Of a stretch of 64,000 bases of DNA, positions 53,188-62,028 are shown one piece after another. The DNA lies in assembly GCA_028284445.1 (NCBI GenBank), contig JANQRS010000070.1, forward strand, positions 44,337-108,336, given 5' to 3'. Numbering within the stretch: position 1 is the first letter of the stretch; each line of letters starts with the position of its first letter. The position numbers and the translations under genes are program-made. The stretch is from Calditrichia bacterium (GTDB lineage Bacteria > Calditrichota > Calditrichia > RBG-13-44-9 > J075). Under the pieces are notes generated by a model that had not been told where the DNA came from, ran no database searches, and was given only the letters and a program-made list of their open reading frames with translations.

Positions 53188-54267
53188 TTAGTAGACGCCT
53201 ACAACGACCGACTCCTGAAATTCGGAGAAAAGGCGCAGATTGCTGACGCCATCCCAGGGGTAGCGATCGATCGGTTCAGCGCGCTCGCCTTCGTCTCGTT
53301 CTGCGAAGCGCGGCATGAAAAACTCTTTGGTCAGCGTTGTCAATAACACTCTGCCGGTTTCTCCATAGGGAACTGCTTCGTTGAGATCATCTTTATTGAC
53401 CAGCTCAAAAATTGCCCGCGGATGCGGCGGGTAGTAGGTAATCGCGTAATTGTCTTCGATATTAAATGGCTTATTACAAGCCAGGCCCATCAGCGTGTTA
53501 CCATAGGTCGGCACGAAGTCGATGCCGGGCACCAGTTCTTCCCTGGCAAAGCGATGAAATTGAGCATTCATTTCAGTGCCGCCGCAAAAAATGCCCTTAA
53601 TACCATGACGAACCAGCGATATTTTGGCACAGAGACCTTCGAGCAGTTTCGGCGTGGTAAAGACGCATTGGATATTGTCGTGTGAGCGTAGAATATTCAG
53701 GGCCTGGTTGATGACGTGATCCTTATACAATTCCAGCTCCTGCCAATTGCCACGTTTGATGAGCTTATTTACCCAGCGCGGATCGAGGTCGACGAAGAAG
53801 GAAATACCACCGCGATGCTGGGCCAGGTGTTCGATAGCCAAACGCAAGCGACGTGGCCCTGTCGGCCCAAGCATCAGCCAATCAGCTCCACGCGGAAATG
53901 TTTCGTCGGAAAGGTTTTCGCTGAACATTTCGTAGTCCGTTTGGAAATCGCGGATATTGATGCGCGATTTCGGTACCCCGGTTGATCCACCGGTTTCAAA
54001 CACATATACCGGCTCATCTTTTAAGCCTTTTGGGACCCAGCGACGCACCGGTCCGCCGCGCAGCCACTCATCCTGGAAATGTCCAAGTAACTTCAGATCA
54101 TCATAACTATGTATCTTATCGCGCGGATCAAAACTAAGTGACTCAGCATATTCCAGCCAGAATGGGCAACCGGTTTCCGGGCTGAAGTGCCAATGTATGA
54201 TTTCCCGGACATGTGCATCCAGGTTTTCGCGCGCAGCTTTCACGCGTTCATTTAAACTATTGCTCAT
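53188..54267 (-). CDS. LuxE/PaaK-like acyl-adenylating enzyme
   Basis: A 359-residue member of the ANL adenylating superfamily, shorter than full acyl-CoA ligases and like LuxE acyl-protein synthetase or phenylacetate-CoA ligase. The ATP-phosphate loop is FETGGSTGVPKSRI near residue 95, CGGTEMNAQF corresponds to the adenine-binding motif, PTYGNTLMGLAC to the second, and YGETGRVLLTT to the ribose-binding D/E region. It would activate a carboxylate as AMP ester. Its ATG overlaps the upstream ankyrin-PQQ stop as TAATG at 54267. The acid substrate is unknown. Confidence 0.83.
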   Translation of the reverse strand: MSNSLNERVKAARENLDAHVREIIHWHFSPETGCPFWLEYAESLSFDPRDKIHSYDDLKLLGHFQDEWLRGGPVRRWVPKGLKDEPVYVFETGGSTGVPKSRINIRDFQTDYEMFSENLSDETFPRGADWLMLGPTGPRRLRLAIEHLAQHRGGISFFVDLDPRWVNKLIKRGNWQELELYKDHVINQALNILRSHDNIQCVFTTPKLLEGLCAKISLVRHGIKGIFCGGTEMNAQFHRFAREELVPGIDFVPTYGNTLMGLACNKPFNIEDNYAITYYPPHPRAIFELVNKDDLNEAVPYGETGRVLLTTLTKEFFMPRFAERDEGERAEPIDRYPWDGVSNLRLFSEFQESVVVGVY

Positions 54268-56453
54268 TATAGCTCCTTATTCTCAGCGGCGATAGCAACC
54301 AGATGAGACTGTGTGCGAATATAAATCGTTTTGTCAGAAATAGCCGGCGTGGTCATAATCACTTCACCCAAATCGTTCTTGGCCAGCAGCTTGAATTCCG
54401 GTCCGGCTGCCACCACATACACCTCCCCATCTTCACTTGGGAAGTAGATCTTGCCATCTGCAGCGACGGGTGATCCACTAAAAGCATAACCGCCACCGCG
54501 GCCCCCGAGGCGTTCGCGATACTTCCGCTCTCCGGTCAATGCATCGTAGCATGAAACCGTGCCGTTATTGGCGCAAACATAGAGATAATCGCCGTAAATG
54601 ATTGGCGTGGGCATGTACGGGCCGCCACGCCTGGTCGACCAAACCACATGCTCATTTGCCGTGGTGTCCTTCGGGGTAATATCGTCACGGCCGCCAGGTT
54701 TCACTGCATATATTGGTTGAATGGGCCGGTAACCGCTGGTAACATAAATCATATCGTGGGCAATTAAGGGGGTTGGTACTGCAATTTCTGAATTACCCTT
54801 GATATACCAAAGCTCATTGCCATTATCAGGATCATACGCCAGGATACGGTTTGTCGCGTTTGTAATCAGTTCCGGGCCGCTTTTCGCTTCATAAACAGTC
54901 GGCGTGCTCCAGGATGGGATTTCATCGCGCATCTTTTTCCAGACTTCACGGCCGTCCTTCAGGCGATATGCCGCGATGTAGGAATCCTTCTGAATATCGC
55001 ACTGTACGATCACCATATCTTTATAAATAATTGGTGAACTACCGTGTCCCCATTGATAATCAGGATCAAAGAACCAGCCGGAATCCAGAAAGCCAAGATC
55101 CTTCTTCCACTGTAAATTGCCGTCGACATCGTAACAGTAGAGGCCTTCAGCGCCAAAAAGGGCAACAACATATTTGCCGTCTGTTACCGGCGTAGAATTG
55201 TTCTGACTGGCCTTGGTATGCCGTTTCACCTTTGGCACGCCTTTGTGAGCAACCTGACGCCACAATATTTTACCGCTCTTACGGTCAATTGCCAGCACTT
55301 CCCAGGAGTGTTGAGATACGTCTTTGTCAGGCGCTACATCGCCGTAAAGACCAACGCGCAATTCCGCTGAGGTATCACTGCTAACCGAGGTTGTAATAAA
55401 AATGCGATCTTCCCAGATCACCGGGCTGGCGTGGGCGAAGCCGGGAATCTCAACTTTCCACTTGATGTTCTTTCCGGATTCCGAATCCCATTTAACCGGC
55501 GGAAATTGCCCGTCAGCAACACCTGAGGCCTGCGGTCCGCGAAAGCCCGGCCAGTTCATTGCCTTTGCTACCGTCTTAGCGCCAGTGGTGTATTCAGCAG
55601 CATCAGCAATCGGTTCAGCACCGGGATCGGCTTTTTCTTCCTCTTCTGCCGACATCCTATTGAAAGTAAAGCTTCTTTCACCCTGAGTCAGGACAAATGA
55701 GGGAACCGCGTCATCTTTCTTTTCAAAAGCGATGCGAATACCATCAAATTCAACCGCTTTGAAGACGTCGTCTTCAACGGGGACATAGGTTAGCGAGGGT
55801 TGCCCGGCAGTCTCACCAATGAGGCGGCCCTCTTTTATCTTAAAGGTCAACTGCATACCGATATCGCTATTTCGATATTTGCCGGTGTACGGCTTCAGCA
55901 ACTCCGGTGCAATATCTGCCCCGGTCACCACCGGCTCCACTGCACCTGCGTCCATCAGCAGTTTAACGATCTCGTCGTGTTCACCGCCCTTGGCAGCCAC
56001 CAGGGCATTGCTTAGACTCGCGGAGTCAGGATTCATTCCCTCCAGGGCGATTTTAGCGAGATCCAAATTCCCATTTCTGGCAGCGGAGGCCAACACCGCA
56101 TCACCGCCTTCAGCGCCGGATTTCAGCAAAATCTTAACAACATTATTGTGGGAATTAAAGGTCGCCCATTGCAAAGGGGTGACATTGTAAAAGGTATCTT
56201 TGGCATTGACTTCGGCGCCTTTATCAATCAGTAGCTGAACGAGGGCCGCATTGCCGCGGTCCGAAGCAAAGAAAAGCGGTGTGGCATCGTAGCGGTATTT
56301 GGCATTGACGTCTGCCCCTTGCTTTAACAGGGATTTGACGGCTTTTATGTCTTCGGCGCGAGTGGCATCGAGGAGTTTGTCGTCGAGTGACTGTGCCAGG
56401 AGCGGCAATGTGAGAAGCAAACCTAAAAGCACGAATCGATAGATACGAATCAT
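54267..56453 (-). CDS. Secreted ankyrin-repeat plus PQQ-like beta-propeller protein
   Basis: A 728-residue exported protein. A signal peptide (YRFVLLGLLLTLPLLAQ) is followed by five or so ankyrin repeats in residues 25-190 (LKQGADVNAKYRYDATPLFFA, then LIDKGAEVNAKD). Residues about 195-285 resemble the DUF3471/beta-lactamase-associated domain (PYTGKYRNSDIGMQLTFKIKEG, quoted in part). Residues about 310-725 are PQQ/BamB-type propeller blades (DGKYVVALFGAEGLYCYD, YGDYLYVCANNGTVSCYDA). ATG 56453 follows GAGGGG. Its stop overlaps the LuxE-like start, so the propeller and the acyl enzymes are translated together. The ligand is unknown. Confidence 0.85.
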   Translation of the reverse strand: MIRIYRFVLLGLLLTLPLLAQSLDDKLLDATRAEDIKAVKSLLKQGADVNAKYRYDATPLFFASDRGNAALVQLLIDKGAEVNAKDTFYNVTPLQWATFNSHNNVVKILLKSGAEGGDAVLASAARNGNLDLAKIALEGMNPDSASLSNALVAAKGGEHDEIVKLLMDAGAVEPVVTGADIAPELLKPYTGKYRNSDIGMQLTFKIKEGRLIGETAGQPSLTYVPVEDDVFKAVEFDGIRIAFEKKDDAVPSFVLTQGERSFTFNRMSAEEEEKADPGAEPIADAAEYTTGAKTVAKAMNWPGFRGPQASGVADGQFPPVKWDSESGKNIKWKVEIPGFAHASPVIWEDRIFITTSVSSDTSAELRVGLYGDVAPDKDVSQHSWEVLAIDRKSGKILWRQVAHKGVPKVKRHTKASQNNSTPVTDGKYVVALFGAEGLYCYDVDGNLQWKKDLGFLDSGWFFDPDYQWGHGSSPIIYKDMVIVQCDIQKDSYIAAYRLKDGREVWKKMRDEIPSWSTPTVYEAKSGPELITNATNRILAYDPDNGNELWYIKGNSEIAVPTPLIAHDMIYVTSGYRPIQPIYAVKPGGRDDITPKDTTANEHVVWSTRRGGPYMPTPIIYGDYLYVCANNGTVSCYDALTGERKYRERLGGRGGGYAFSGSPVAADGKIYFPSEDGEVYVVAAGPEFKLLAKNDLGEVIMTTPAISDKTIYIRTQSHLVAIAAENKEL

Positions 56454-56482
56454 AGATACCCCTCTTTAGGAAATTACACATT

Positions 56483-56503
56483 ACAACAGAAAAAAATCCA
56501 AAA
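56483..56503. repeat. Single CCAACAG-type repeat arm
   Basis: ACAACAG, seven A residues, TCCAAAA. Bases 56484-56503 are identical to the inverted right arm of the element at 6810-6833. It lies just upstream of the ankyrin-PQQ gene on the minus strand. Confidence 0.6.
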
Positions 56504-56524
56504 CCTGATCAGTTATTGATTCAC

Positions 56525-56566
56525 GTCCCCCCTCAATCTCCCCCCGGGGGGAGATTGAGGGGGGAC
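56525..56566. repeat. Perfect 42-base GC-rich palindrome, copy 2
   Basis: Two 21-base arms meet without a loop at 56545/56546: GTC6 TCAATCTC6 and its exact complement. Compared with the copy at 10044-10085 each arm differs at only two bases, and the changes are matched on both arms, so the pairing is kept. It lies between two secreted propeller genes on the minus strand. Confidence 0.85.
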
Positions 56567-56607
56567 TATCCACCAAACCAATCAACTAATCACCTAACAA
56601 CTATGCT

Positions 56608-58050
56608 CTACTTCCCTTCAATCGCAAAGAGCGTTGTGCGGCTGGCAATATAGAGAACACCGTTCTTTGCAACCGGGGTCGAATACACTGCGCTCCCCAT
56701 GTTCACTTCATGGAGCACTTCCTCGGTTTTTCCGGCTTTCAATACAACCACGTCGCCGTCTTCATCACCAAGATACACTTTGCCGTCGGCTGCAAAGGCG
56801 GAACCCCAAATCGCTGCAAAGGTATCATGTGTCCAGTAGTGTTCACCGGTTTTAACATCCAGGCAATAGAGGAAACCACTAAGGTCTGAGATATACATTA
56901 GCCCATCCATAATAGCAGGTGTAGACATGGTGCGATTAAAGTCATCGCCGTGACGATGCCAAACTGTGGCCTTGCCGGTGACATCACCTTCCATCGTGGG
57001 ATCAATTGCCCACAAGTGGCCGGGCGCTTCCCCGTGCTCAGGATCCTGTCCCACGCCAAGATAGACAATACCGTCGTGAATGACAGGCGTGCTAATAATA
57101 TTGTTCTTGGTACCGGCACCGCCTAATTCCCATTCGGAATCAGCCGGATTGCAATTGAATTTCCAGATCAGTTTGCCGGTTTTCGGCTCGAAAGAGTAAA
57201 GCCAACCGTCGCCGCCAGGGAAAAGCACTTGCGGCTTACCGTCGAATACGCCATAAGCGGGGTTCGACCAGGTGCCATGCAAAATTTCTTCGCCGGGACT
57301 GGCGTCTTCCCAAAGCACCTCACCGGTATTCTTGTCGATCGCCAGGAAACTCGGTGCATCGGGAGACGGCAGCAGAATGTGGCTTTCATCGACGCCGTTA
57401 CCGGTCACTGTGAAAAGAATATCACCAACAATCAACGGCGAACCGGCAGCAAGGTTATGCGGAAACACATCCAGTTCGTCCATCATGTCGAGCTTCCAGA
57501 TGATGTCATAGTCAATTTCAGACGTTTCTTCTTCATCTTTATAGGGACCGTCATTTTCACCATCGCGAAAGCCTTCCAGATCAACACAGAGCACCTCGCA
57601 GCGATTGGATACATACCAGAGGCGATTGCCCTCGATGTAGCCTGTCGAACAGATGCCCTGTAGGGGCCAGTCATTAACAATGCCTGCAGGCAGTTTTGGA
57701 TGCGCCGCTTGCCAGAGAAAGGAACCGTCGGATTCCTTGAAAACAACGATGTTACCACGATCCCCGGTCAGCTTGGGATTACGCAGCGCTTCATTATTGG
57801 TTGCAATCACCACCCGGCCATCGCTAATAAGCGGGTTCGTATATGTTTGGGAGCCCAATTGGGCGGTCCATTTGATGTTTTCTCCGGTTTCCGGATCCCA
57901 TTTCATCGGCAAGCCTTTTTCCAGGGAAATCATATTTCGGGAGGCGTCAATCCCAAATAGGGCCACGCCGCCATCCGGGCTGTCTTGCGAAAACGCCGTC
58001 GAGCTGATTGTTACAGCAAGTAGAACTAAAATCGAAATCAGTTGTCTCAT
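56608..58050 (-). CDS. Secreted PQQ-like beta-propeller protein
   Basis: A 480-residue exported protein. ATG 58050, with GGAG ten bases upstream, gives the signal peptide LISILVLLAVTISSTAFSQ. The rest is a PQQ/BamB-type propeller with repeated blades of the form DGxVxxGxxxGxLxxxDxxTGE (DGIVYLGVGQDPEHGE, DGLMYISDLSGFLYCLDVKTGE, DGKVYLGDEDGDVVVL). SLFTG-type quinoprotein catalytic residues and the disulfide of methanol dehydrogenases are not visible. It follows another propeller gene by 47 bases in transcription order. Binding or scaffolding is likelier than oxidation. Confidence 0.87.
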   Translation of the reverse strand: MRQLISILVLLAVTISSTAFSQDSPDGGVALFGIDASRNMISLEKGLPMKWDPETGENIKWTAQLGSQTYTNPLISDGRVVIATNNEALRNPKLTGDRGNIVVFKESDGSFLWQAAHPKLPAGIVNDWPLQGICSTGYIEGNRLWYVSNRCEVLCVDLEGFRDGENDGPYKDEEETSEIDYDIIWKLDMMDELDVFPHNLAAGSPLIVGDILFTVTGNGVDESHILLPSPDAPSFLAIDKNTGEVLWEDASPGEEILHGTWSNPAYGVFDGKPQVLFPGGDGWLYSFEPKTGKLIWKFNCNPADSEWELGGAGTKNNIISTPVIHDGIVYLGVGQDPEHGEAPGHLWAIDPTMEGDVTGKATVWHRHGDDFNRTMSTPAIMDGLMYISDLSGFLYCLDVKTGEHYWTHDTFAAIWGSAFAADGKVYLGDEDGDVVVLKAGKTEEVLHEVNMGSAVYSTPVAKNGVLYIASRTTLFAIEGK

Positions 58051-58097
58051 CGTCACTACGCTCCATCTAGGTTCAAATTGATACAATCCGTTCACAG

Positions 58098-60359
58098 CTA
58101 TTTTTGCCAGACTTTCAGATTGTCAAAAAATACTTCGGTATAAGAAACGCCGGCAATACCCGGTGCACCGTATTTGATATTCAAGGGATCCTCAGCCGTG
58201 ATCGTCCACTCCTCAGGCTCTTCCTCGCCTTTCGGCCAGACTTTACCGCGAATAACGGTCTTATCTGCCATTACATCAACATCCATTTTAATGGTATACC
58301 AGGTTTCCGGTTCCCAGGAATAAGGCACCTGCACGGAAATCCTTGACTCCGATGCCCAGGATCGGATTTCCAAACGCTGCTTCTTCCCTTGTAAATCCAT
58401 GGTATAACCATGCGAGATCAAACCAGCATCACCGCGGCGGCGTTTGACCTTATGGTCCATCACGTCGACCTGCATCACGTAATTGGCCATTTTAGACGGG
58501 CCAAAGAATGTGAAGTGACGCTGAATACCGCGTTGCGCCAGGGGCTTGGCCAGCACCTTATTGCCGCCGTCCACCGTGCGAACGAGATATTTTCCGCCGG
58601 GACTGCGTTTGCTGCCGGTGCCAATCCAATGTGGCGGGTTGGTGTCGTCTTCATACTGCTCGAAGTCCTCTGTCCAGGGCGCGTTGGGAAAAACGCGGAT
58701 GCGGGAGGTCCCGCTCAACTCAGCCATTTTTGCAGTGATAATGCCTGCAGTGCCGCTCTTGCTGGCTTTCACTGTCAATGTGCCGTCCTTATTGATAGTG
58801 CCGACATTGGCATCAATCGACCATTCCGGCTTCACATCGGTCAGGTAACGCCCCATCTCGTCGTAAGCCTTGGCGGTAAAGGTAACTGTTTCCCCGGCCT
58901 GCACTTCTTTTTCGGCAGGAACGATTTGCAACCAGGCAGGGACGGAGCCTTCGGCCGGCATCGGCGCCTCGTCACCAGTGTTCACCGGCGTCGGTGCCGA
59001 AACTTCCAGCGGTTTTGAAGGATCGCCGAGACAATAGAGTCCTTCTTCAGTCGAGAAATAAATGCGATTATAGGCGATGGCCGGAGAAGAATATACCTCT
59101 GCGGTTCGGCCATTGGGCATGAACATCTGCTCCTCGTCAAGTCCTACAGCCGAGGTATCGCCAGGAGTCAGAATGTGAAAGCGGCCATTGGTTTCGGTGA
59201 CATAGATCTTGCCATCCGCCCATACTGCATTGCTTTTGCCAACAGTGCCGAGGCTATGCTCCCAGTGCAGTTCACCAGTTTCAGCATTGAGCGCATACAT
59301 ATTTGCGGAAATATCGATGTAGTAAAGGCGATTATTATGGAGCAGCGGCGAGGTATACCCAATTTCAGCATCGTAGCGCCAGAGCTCGTGGGTTTTGGTA
59401 ATATCGCCGGTGCCGCGTCCGTCGATAGCCACAATGCGCCCCATTGTCGGCGTATCAATGTTCTCTTCACTATGGGCAGCATAAACCCGATAGCCATCCA
59501 CAACAACGGAGGAGTTCAAACCGCGCTGGCTCAGCTTAAATCCCCATACCTTTTTGCCGGTACGAGGCTGAATAGCATAAACAGAACCGTCGGAATTTCC
59601 AGCGATGAAAAGCTGCTGACCGTCGATCACTGCCAAGACCGGGTTGGAATAGAGGTTCGGAAGTTTAAAAATACCGCTAGGCGTTGAGGTCCAAATGGTC
59701 TCACCGGTGCGCTTATCGAATGCGAAGTGACGGCCTTTCATGGCTTTCTGATCTCCCCAACCGGCGCTCACAAAGCTAACAATCAGCATGTTTTCAAAAA
59801 CCACCGGGTTGGTGATGCGACCGCCGTAGCCAGTACGAGTTCCAAATTCCGGGATCAGTGAGCGGGTCCAAAGAATTTTCCCGTCTTTGCTGAAACAATT
59901 AACAATGGCGCCGGCGCCAACCGTAAAGACATTGCCGGTTTCCGGATCGCCTACCGGGCTCGCCCAGCCAACTCGACTGAAGGGCGCGTAGGTATTGCGA
60001 ACCACCTCAAGATGTTCCCAAAGTTTTTCCCCGGTATCGGCATCAAAACATGCTACCTGTTCCTGCTGCGTTTTTTCGGCCCCGACCCGGCCCATCACGT
60101 AAACTCGGCCATTCATGACAATCGGTGTTGAACGCCCGACAAAGTCGACTCGCCAGATCAGATTTTCGCCTTCCTTGGACCAGTTATCTATCAGGTTTCC
60201 GGAGTTGGAAAACCCATTTTGATCAGCGCCTCGCCAGGCAACCCAATCTTGTGTGGCCGGCATTTTCTTGGCGGCTTCCATTTTTATTTGCTCGCTCTGG
60301 GACGAACAGCCCAGTACAAGGACAAGCAACGCCAGCGCGAACGTTCGTCGCATCATCAT
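58098..60359 (-). CDS. PQQ-like beta-propeller lipoprotein with Ig-like and concanavalin-like C-terminal domains
   Basis: A 753-residue lipoprotein. Among three consecutive ATGs at 60359 (GAGG just upstream) translation gives a lipobox LLVLVLGCSS. Residues about 30-430 form a propeller (DTGEKLWEHLEV, YSNPVLAVIDGQQLFIAGNSDGSVYAIQP, YYIDISANMYALNAETGELHW, each quoted in part). Residues about 455-540 are an Ig-like domain (PAEKEVQAGETVTFTAKAYD), and about 550-750 a concanavalin/DUF1080-like jelly roll (WTEDFEQYEDDTNPPHW, YSWEPETWYTIKMDVDV, VFFDNLKVW). The C-terminal part suggests glycan binding at the cell surface. Confidence 0.86.
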   Translation of the reverse strand: MMMRRTFALALLVLVLGCSSQSEQIKMEAAKKMPATQDWVAWRGADQNGFSNSGNLIDNWSKEGENLIWRVDFVGRSTPIVMNGRVYVMGRVGAEKTQQEQVACFDADTGEKLWEHLEVVRNTYAPFSRVGWASPVGDPETGNVFTVGAGAIVNCFSKDGKILWTRSLIPEFGTRTGYGGRITNPVVFENMLIVSFVSAGWGDQKAMKGRHFAFDKRTGETIWTSTPSGIFKLPNLYSNPVLAVIDGQQLFIAGNSDGSVYAIQPRTGKKVWGFKLSQRGLNSSVVVDGYRVYAAHSEENIDTPTMGRIVAIDGRGTGDITKTHELWRYDAEIGYTSPLLHNNRLYYIDISANMYALNAETGELHWEHSLGTVGKSNAVWADGKIYVTETNGRFHILTPGDTSAVGLDEEQMFMPNGRTAEVYSSPAIAYNRIYFSTEEGLYCLGDPSKPLEVSAPTPVNTGDEAPMPAEGSVPAWLQIVPAEKEVQAGETVTFTAKAYDEMGRYLTDVKPEWSIDANVGTINKDGTLTVKASKSGTAGIITAKMAELSGTSRIRVFPNAPWTEDFEQYEDDTNPPHWIGTGSKRSPGGKYLVRTVDGGNKVLAKPLAQRGIQRHFTFFGPSKMANYVMQVDVMDHKVKRRRGDAGLISHGYTMDLQGKKQRLEIRSWASESRISVQVPYSWEPETWYTIKMDVDVMADKTVIRGKVWPKGEEEPEEWTITAEDPLNIKYGAPGIAGVSYTEVFFDNLKVWQK

Positions 60360-60506
60360 ACGTGCCTCATGTTGTGTTTCGGATAAAGTTGTCTCGTTAA
60401 TGCAGTCTATGTGTGTTGTTAGAAGTTTTCGCCGTCTTTCCTCCAAACTTCCATAATATAATGATTGCATTGAAATACGCAATCAACGAAAAAATGTTCA
60501 AAACAT

Positions 60507-60633
60507 AAATTCCAATACCCAACAGGAAAAATCCCAAAGAAATTCCAAATCACAACACCCAATGTCCAAACTGAATCCTGACCGCTTTAACTCTTTCGAT
60601 ATCGTAGGATGCATTTGGAATTTTTTCTGTTGG
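60507..60633. repeat. Inverted pair of the CCAACAG/TTCCAAA element
   Basis: The left copy (60507-60550) reads AAATTCCAATACCCAACAGG, an A tract, TCCCAAAG and AAATTCCAAAT. The right copy (60614-60633) is inverted: TTTGGAATTTTTTCTGTTGG, identical over 20 bases to the left arm at 6770-6789 read on the other strand. About 60 bases separate the arms. It shows that the element occurs as both complete and partial inverted pairs. Confidence 0.7.
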
Positions 60634-60680
60634 ATTTTGTAGTTTTTCGTTTTTCAATGTTTCAATGTTATTTCCCCCAC

Positions 60681-60730
60681 GTTCGCCGGAAGCGAACATG
60701 TGGCTGACATATGGAACGGCTCCGCCGTAG
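60681..60730. repeat. Double-hairpin element, copy 2
   Basis: First hairpin GTTCGC/GCGAAC around CGGAA (60681-60697), second hairpin ACGGC/GCCGT around TCC (60716-60728). The 50 bases match 16062-16111 at 38 positions. Both stems are kept although loop bases differ, which argues for selection on, or recent spread of, a structured element. Confidence 0.65.
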
Positions 60731-60750
60731 TTGCCACCAAGGCAAGAATG

Positions 60751-60800
60751 CTTCAATCTTCAATCTTCAATCTTCAATTTTCAATCTTCAATGCTTCAAT
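60751..60800. repeat. CTTCAAT heptamer tandem array
   Basis: Seven head-to-tail units: four perfect CTTCAAT, one TTTCAAT, one CTTCAAT, then after a single G another CTTCAAT. It is the reverse complement of the ATTGAAG unit at 15924-15966. No spacers are present. Confidence 0.8.
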
Positions 60801-60892
60801 GCCCCTCCTGCACCCCCAAAATACACCCTTCGGACAATTGTGGGAAGTAGCGATTCTGCCTAGATTACAATCAAAAAATGAAAGGCAAGAAC

Positions 60893-61918
60893 ATGAAAGC
60901 AATCATTCAAAAGCAATACGGATCTCCGGATCAATTAAAGGTTTCAATCGCCAATAAACCGATTATTAAAGCGAATGAAGTGCTGGTAAAGGTATATGCT
61001 GCCTCGGTGAATGCCGCCGACTGGCATTTGATGCGTGCGGATCCCTTCCTGGTTCGTTTGATGTATGGCGGATTCAGACGTCCGGCTATCCGAACGCTGG
61101 GAGCAGATATCGCCGGACGCATCGAGTTGGTTGGCCGGGATGTCACGCAATGGCAGGTCGGAGACCTTGTCTTTGGCGATCTCTCTGAAAGCGGATTTGG
61201 CGGATATGCGGAATATGCAGCCATTCCTGAGGACATGCTGGCGCCCAAGCCGGAAGGCTATACTTTTGAAGAAGCCGCCACTTTGCCGGTTGCAGGTCTG
61301 GCCGCCTTGCAAAGCCTGCGCGATGCAGGTGGTATTGAAGCCGGACAGAAAGTTCTGATCAACGGGGCATCCGGCGGCGTTGGAACATTCGCGGTGCAAA
61401 TTGCAGGGGCGTTTGGCGCCGAGGTAACTGCCGTAGCAAGCACGCGGCACCTGGATATGCTCAGACAAATCGGCGCCCACCACGTTATCGACTACACCGA
61501 AGAAGATTTCACCCAAAGCGACATCGAATATGACCTGATATTGGATATCGCCGCCTATCGCCCACCCTGGGAATACCGGCCGGCAATGACGCCTGAAGGC
61601 ACCTACGTTTTTGTTGGTGGGGAAACCAAACGCATCTTTCAGATCATGGCTGCTTGCCCGCTGAACACCCTTTTCAGCAAGCAAAAAATAACATCATTTC
61701 TGTCCAGACCGAACCAGGCAGATTTGCAATTGTTGAAAGACATGGCTGAAGAAGGGCAGATCCGGCCTGTCATCGACAGCTATTATTCGCTCGACGAGGT
61801 CGCGGACGCAATTCGCTATATGGAGGATGTGCACCCCAGCGGGAAAATAGTTATCCAGGTAGCGGAAGATGCCACTATTGATCATATGTCGGCGCTTTTG
61901 GCAACTGAGGTTGTGTAG
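60893..61918 (+). CDS. Quinone oxidoreductase-like MDR-family protein
   Basis: Medium-chain dehydrogenase/reductase of 341 residues, zinc-free type. The N-terminal GroES-like domain has MKAIIQKQYGSPDQL, AASVNAADWHLMRADPF and TLGADIAGRIELVG. The nucleotide-binding domain has ATLPVAGLAALQSLRDAG and NGASGGVGTFAVQIA. No structural zinc cysteines are seen. It would reduce quinones or alpha,beta-unsaturated carbonyls with NADPH. I chose the ATG at 60893, which has AAAGGC upstream and starts at the conserved MKA; an in-frame ATG lies at 60878. It is probably a separate transcript from the Ada pair. Confidence 0.88.
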   Translation: MKAIIQKQYGSPDQLKVSIANKPIIKANEVLVKVYAASVNAADWHLMRADPFLVRLMYGGFRRPAIRTLGADIAGRIELVGRDVTQWQVGDLVFGDLSESGFGGYAEYAAIPEDMLAPKPEGYTFEEAATLPVAGLAALQSLRDAGGIEAGQKVLINGASGGVGTFAVQIAGAFGAEVTAVASTRHLDMLRQIGAHHVIDYTEEDFTQSDIEYDLILDIAAYRPPWEYRPAMTPEGTYVFVGGETKRIFQIMAACPLNTLFSKQKITSFLSRPNQADLQLLKDMAEEGQIRPVIDSYYSLDEVADAIRYMEDVHPSGKIVIQVAEDATIDHMSALLATEVV

Positions 61919-61931
61919 GTCCATATTGTAG

Positions 61932-61960
61932 TTGAGCCACGCATACCGAGTCAATAAAAA
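61932..61960 (+). promoter_or_regulatory. Possible sigma-70-like promoter for the PEP mutase-ada pair
   Basis: TTGAGC (61932-61937) and TAAAAA (61955-61960) are 17 bases apart, each matching four of six consensus bases, and lie 69 bases before the ATG at 62029. FCB bacteria often use other promoter signals, so this is only a candidate. No Ada-box-like motif was recognised. Confidence 0.25.
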
Positions 61961-62028
61961 TACTTGTCCGGTTTTCGGTTGTCGGATGATCACGAATGCT
62001 GCTATTTTGCCCGAAAAACGAGGCAGCA

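Larger units (their letters stand above)
60360..60892. other. Gene-free, repeat-dense stretch of about 530 bases
   Basis: Divergent interval between the minus-strand propeller genes and plus-strand oxidoreductase, so it must hold promoters for both. No convincing gene was found. It contains the start-proximal leader of the lipoprotein gene, an inverted pair of the CCAACAG/TTCCAAA element (60507-60633), a double hairpin (60681-60730) and a CTTCAAT heptamer array (60751-60800). The order of modules resembles that at 15900-16190. Confidence 0.65.
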
